This document shows, piece after piece, positions 61,236 to 64,000 of a DNA stretch of 64,000 nucleotides (positions are counted from its first letter, which is position 1; each line of letters starts with the position of its first letter). Both the position numbers and the translations under genes were made by a program. Under the pieces are notes generated by a model. The model was not told the DNA's origin. It did not search any database and worked only from the letters and a program-made list of their open reading frames with translations. The DNA is taken from positions 60,212,216 to 60,276,215 of the forward strand of contig NC_088171.1 of the NCBI RefSeq assembly GCF_028769735.1. The letters run 5' to 3'. Source of the stretch: Zonotrichia leucophrys gambelii. Taxonomy: Eukaryota > Chordata > Aves > Passeriformes > Passerellidae.

Positions 61236-64000
61236 CCCCATCCTGAATCCTATCCTTCCTCAAAAAAGGAGAATGCCCCCCACTATGTCACTCCAGTCAT
61301 GGGAGCCAGCCCAGCACCTCTCTGTGATTCCCAGAGGATCACTGCACTGCCACTGCACAAATTCATAGTGTTTATTGCCCACACTGCATACATTAGTATA
61401 CAGTTTTCCTCTTCAGAATTCAGATACAAAGGAGACAGAAGATAGCTAGAGGAAGCTTGATGTAAATAGGTAGTCTAAATAAAAGAGTGACAATCAGCAT
61501 AGAAATTGCAATTTAATGCAACTATGTGCTTTTAAAGTAAAATAGTACAAAGCATGAGAATGGATTTCACTAAATGGAAAGCTCTAAAATTACATATCTT
61601 TGTAAGAAGCCATGTTAAAATAGTTAATCTTTCTACCCCACCCTAAATCTAAATCTTAACCTTTTGTGTCTGCTTGAGGACCTCTGTGTTATGCTATGAG
61701 TAAATAAGTGAGACCTTTCCTTGTTCTGTAAATTCAGTATGATTTAGTGCTTTGAAATACTGTATTACTGTAATGTGAACAAATGCAACTCTTCAGAAGG
61801 GCAAACCTAGAAAGCCATGCAACACACATTATTGGCAGTGTTTAATTCTCACCAAAAAAATCAAAGGTTAACTCGTCCTTTCTCTTGGCACCACAGCCTG
61901 CACAGAGCAACAAAGCAATGGAAAGAATTTCCTGGGGCATTGAGTCAAGTTTGTACACATCCATGGGAAAGCATTTCATAAATCCTGTTTATCCAGATGA
62001 AGGTTTTATATCTGTATGCCCTGGGTGTATTGCATGCCCTGCTCCTGCTGGAATGCTGTTAGGGAACAGTGACCCAGAGCATCTTCAGTAGTTGTCAGAG
62101 ACTGATCCAGATTGCACATCTGAGATGACAGTTTGGATTTAGATATCAGGCAAGTTCTAGCAGGTGCTTAACCCAGGGGATCCAAAGCCACAACGAGCCC
62201 TTTGGTAAATTCTGGGTTCTGTTTCAAACCCCTTTCCTAAATTTTGGAGCAGCCTAAAGTGGGATTATGGGCAGCCACCCATCTCTTAATAAATGCAGGC
62301 TTAGATGAGTGTTTTGTGGAATAGTTTCATTGTGGTGTTAGGAGGGATTGCTTGTCAAGAGATCAACTCTTTAAAAAGAAATGAAGCTAGTGGAAAAATC
62401 AGTCAGTCTTGATAGCTGTACTTGATTCTCTAGCATGTGAAATGTTAATGGGAACCACTCTGCACAGCATTTTATCCTTTATCTGCAAATAGCTGCAGAT
62501 TTATCAATATTATTTTCAACTTTTTTATAAATTTACCTAAAATTCCTAATTCCCCTTTTTCAAATCATAACTTTCTCTCTCCAGATGCCACTCCAGGGAC
62601 CATCAGGAGTTACTATCATAACTTTGGTTCCTAGAATGGCAGTGTTTTGCCAAGCAGGCCAGCCAAATTGTTGCCTCTGATGATTTTTGGCAGTGAGTTA
62701 TCAGTCTGTAGGGTCACAAAACTAGCGCATGCATAACTAAATTTGTCTAAGGGAAAAATACAACATTCAAACAACACTTTTAATCCACATATCATGAATT
62801 TTTAATATTATCACACTGCTTGCAGCTTCCAGACACCTGCTACAGCCAGAAATTCAGGGAATTTTACCCAAAGTGAACTAGACCTCTATATCACCTCATT
62901 TTGGTACTAACATATGTCCTCTTAAAATGTTTATATGTGATTCATAAAGAGTATATTCATTCCATTGTGCATACAGGAACATATGAATTTTGGTGCTCAT
63001 ATAAATAACTTGTGTATGTGTGAATATTTAGCTATGTACCTCCATCACAATAATTTAAGTCTGTGTGTCTTTTTTCTAGAAGAGCAAATCTTATAAACAG
63101 TCTATTACCTACCTGGATGCTCACATCTAGCAGAGGGCCTGCAATTATTCAACTATTTTGAAAACAACCCCCAGTAGTCTAAAATAACAACTGTGCAACC
63201 CATGCAAGGAAAATAATTCTACTCAGAATAAAATCAGTATGAAATCAGGCAAGTGTGAATGCCTGCAAAGTAACTATTTTGTTACGTCTTTTTATGACAT
63301 AATTATATTGATCTGAAAGACACTCATCCAGAACCACAACCTTTTCTACCCAAAGAAAAAACCTGTATAATCTTTTCAATCACTTGATATTCATGGTCTT
63401 ACTCAAAGGTCTCTGAATATGTCATGTGTGTAATACCAATGCAAAATTTGGCACTATAGTCACTACCAGCAATATGTTTCAATAAGGTAATTTTCTTGCT
63501 GCCTAAGAACATCAGCAGGGTGCAATCCTGAACAAAAACAGACTATGACATCTTATTCAAGCATACCTCTGGAGGACAAAACTATACTTTATTAAAGGAA
63601 AATGGGATTTCAGGATTGTTTTGACAAGCGGTAAAAGCATGTACCTCACTTTACATACAGTAGAGAGTTTGAAATTCAAAGTGCTTGTGTAGCCATCGTT
63701 AAGTAAAGGCTGGAAGAAAAATATTGCCATTGTAACTGGGTTATGCAAATATACAAATGAAGCCTTGCAATCTATATTGTATGGATTTTTGTGCTGGGCT
63801 ACATGGTATGAAACCAAGATGTAATATACAATTTTCCTTCTTTTATCTGTAAAAACATTTCTTTATTTCTTAATATTTCTTTTATTTTTACTTAAGAAGG
63901 AAGCCCACATGCGTATTCTTTGAATAGTTAGCATGCCTATCCTTTTTTAATATCAGATATAAGCATTCATTTTCACCAAGCATATTCTGTTTTCTCTTTT
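61236..64000. other. AT-rich non-coding DNA, no gene seen
   Basis: This is unique sequence without recognised repeats after the CR1 fragment. A 68-codon frame at 61885-62091 contains several Cys and Pro residues but no recognised domain, and has no clear splice boundaries. Nothing else is supported up to the window edge. Confidence 0.6.

Overview
This window is vertebrate nuclear DNA, and very probably avian. The main evidence is four CR1 retrotransposon remnants. Three of them carry recognisable CR1 3' ends (the 'gggttggaagggacctt' type signature, or its complement, plus octamer-like tails). There are no mammalian Alu, B1 or L1 sequences. Repeat density is low: recognisable CR1 makes up about 2.2 kb of 64 kb. 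Base composition is AT-rich, with few CpGs and no CpG island. No complete protein-coding gene, rRNA, tRNA or CRISPR array is supported on either strand. Bacterial-style features do not apply. The window reads as a gene desert or the inside of a very large intron.

Layout: 1-14.5 kb is AT-rich unique DNA. It holds a coding-looking segment that ends at a consensus splice donor (2967-3136), an odd cysteine-containing open frame (3909-4220) and a perfect 19-bp fold-back hairpin (6493-6537). A 5'-truncated CR1 lies at 14.5-14.9 kb, followed by a GC-richer patch at 16.4-17.3 kb. From 17 to 31 kb the DNA is AT-rich and contains two fold-back hairpins, a dispersed 80-bp repeat present twice (26441 and 29114), a pentanucleotide minisatellite next to the second copy, and a third fold-back hairpin (29565-29613). 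From 30.8 to 33 kb the plus strand is strikingly pyrimidine-rich. From 33 to 50 kb there is a 14-bp perfect hairpin, a strong G-quadruplex motif (37038-37080), an exon-like segment with good splice signals (45344-45420) and many short tandem repeats. At 49.8-51.6 kb an old CR1 with decayed reverse-transcriptase sequence meets a second CR1 in the opposite orientation, 3' end to 3' end. The rest is AT-rich unique DNA with a short CR1 3' fragment at 61.1 kb.

No group of genes works together here. Any function is most likely regulatory: several AT-rich unique blocks carry clustered homeodomain-type TAATTA/ATTA words, as developmental enhancers in deserts often do. This cannot be shown without alignment to other species. 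The most distinctive structural signal is a set of near-perfect fold-back hairpins with 5-8 nt loops. It fits short-range template-switch mutation better than any known gene class.
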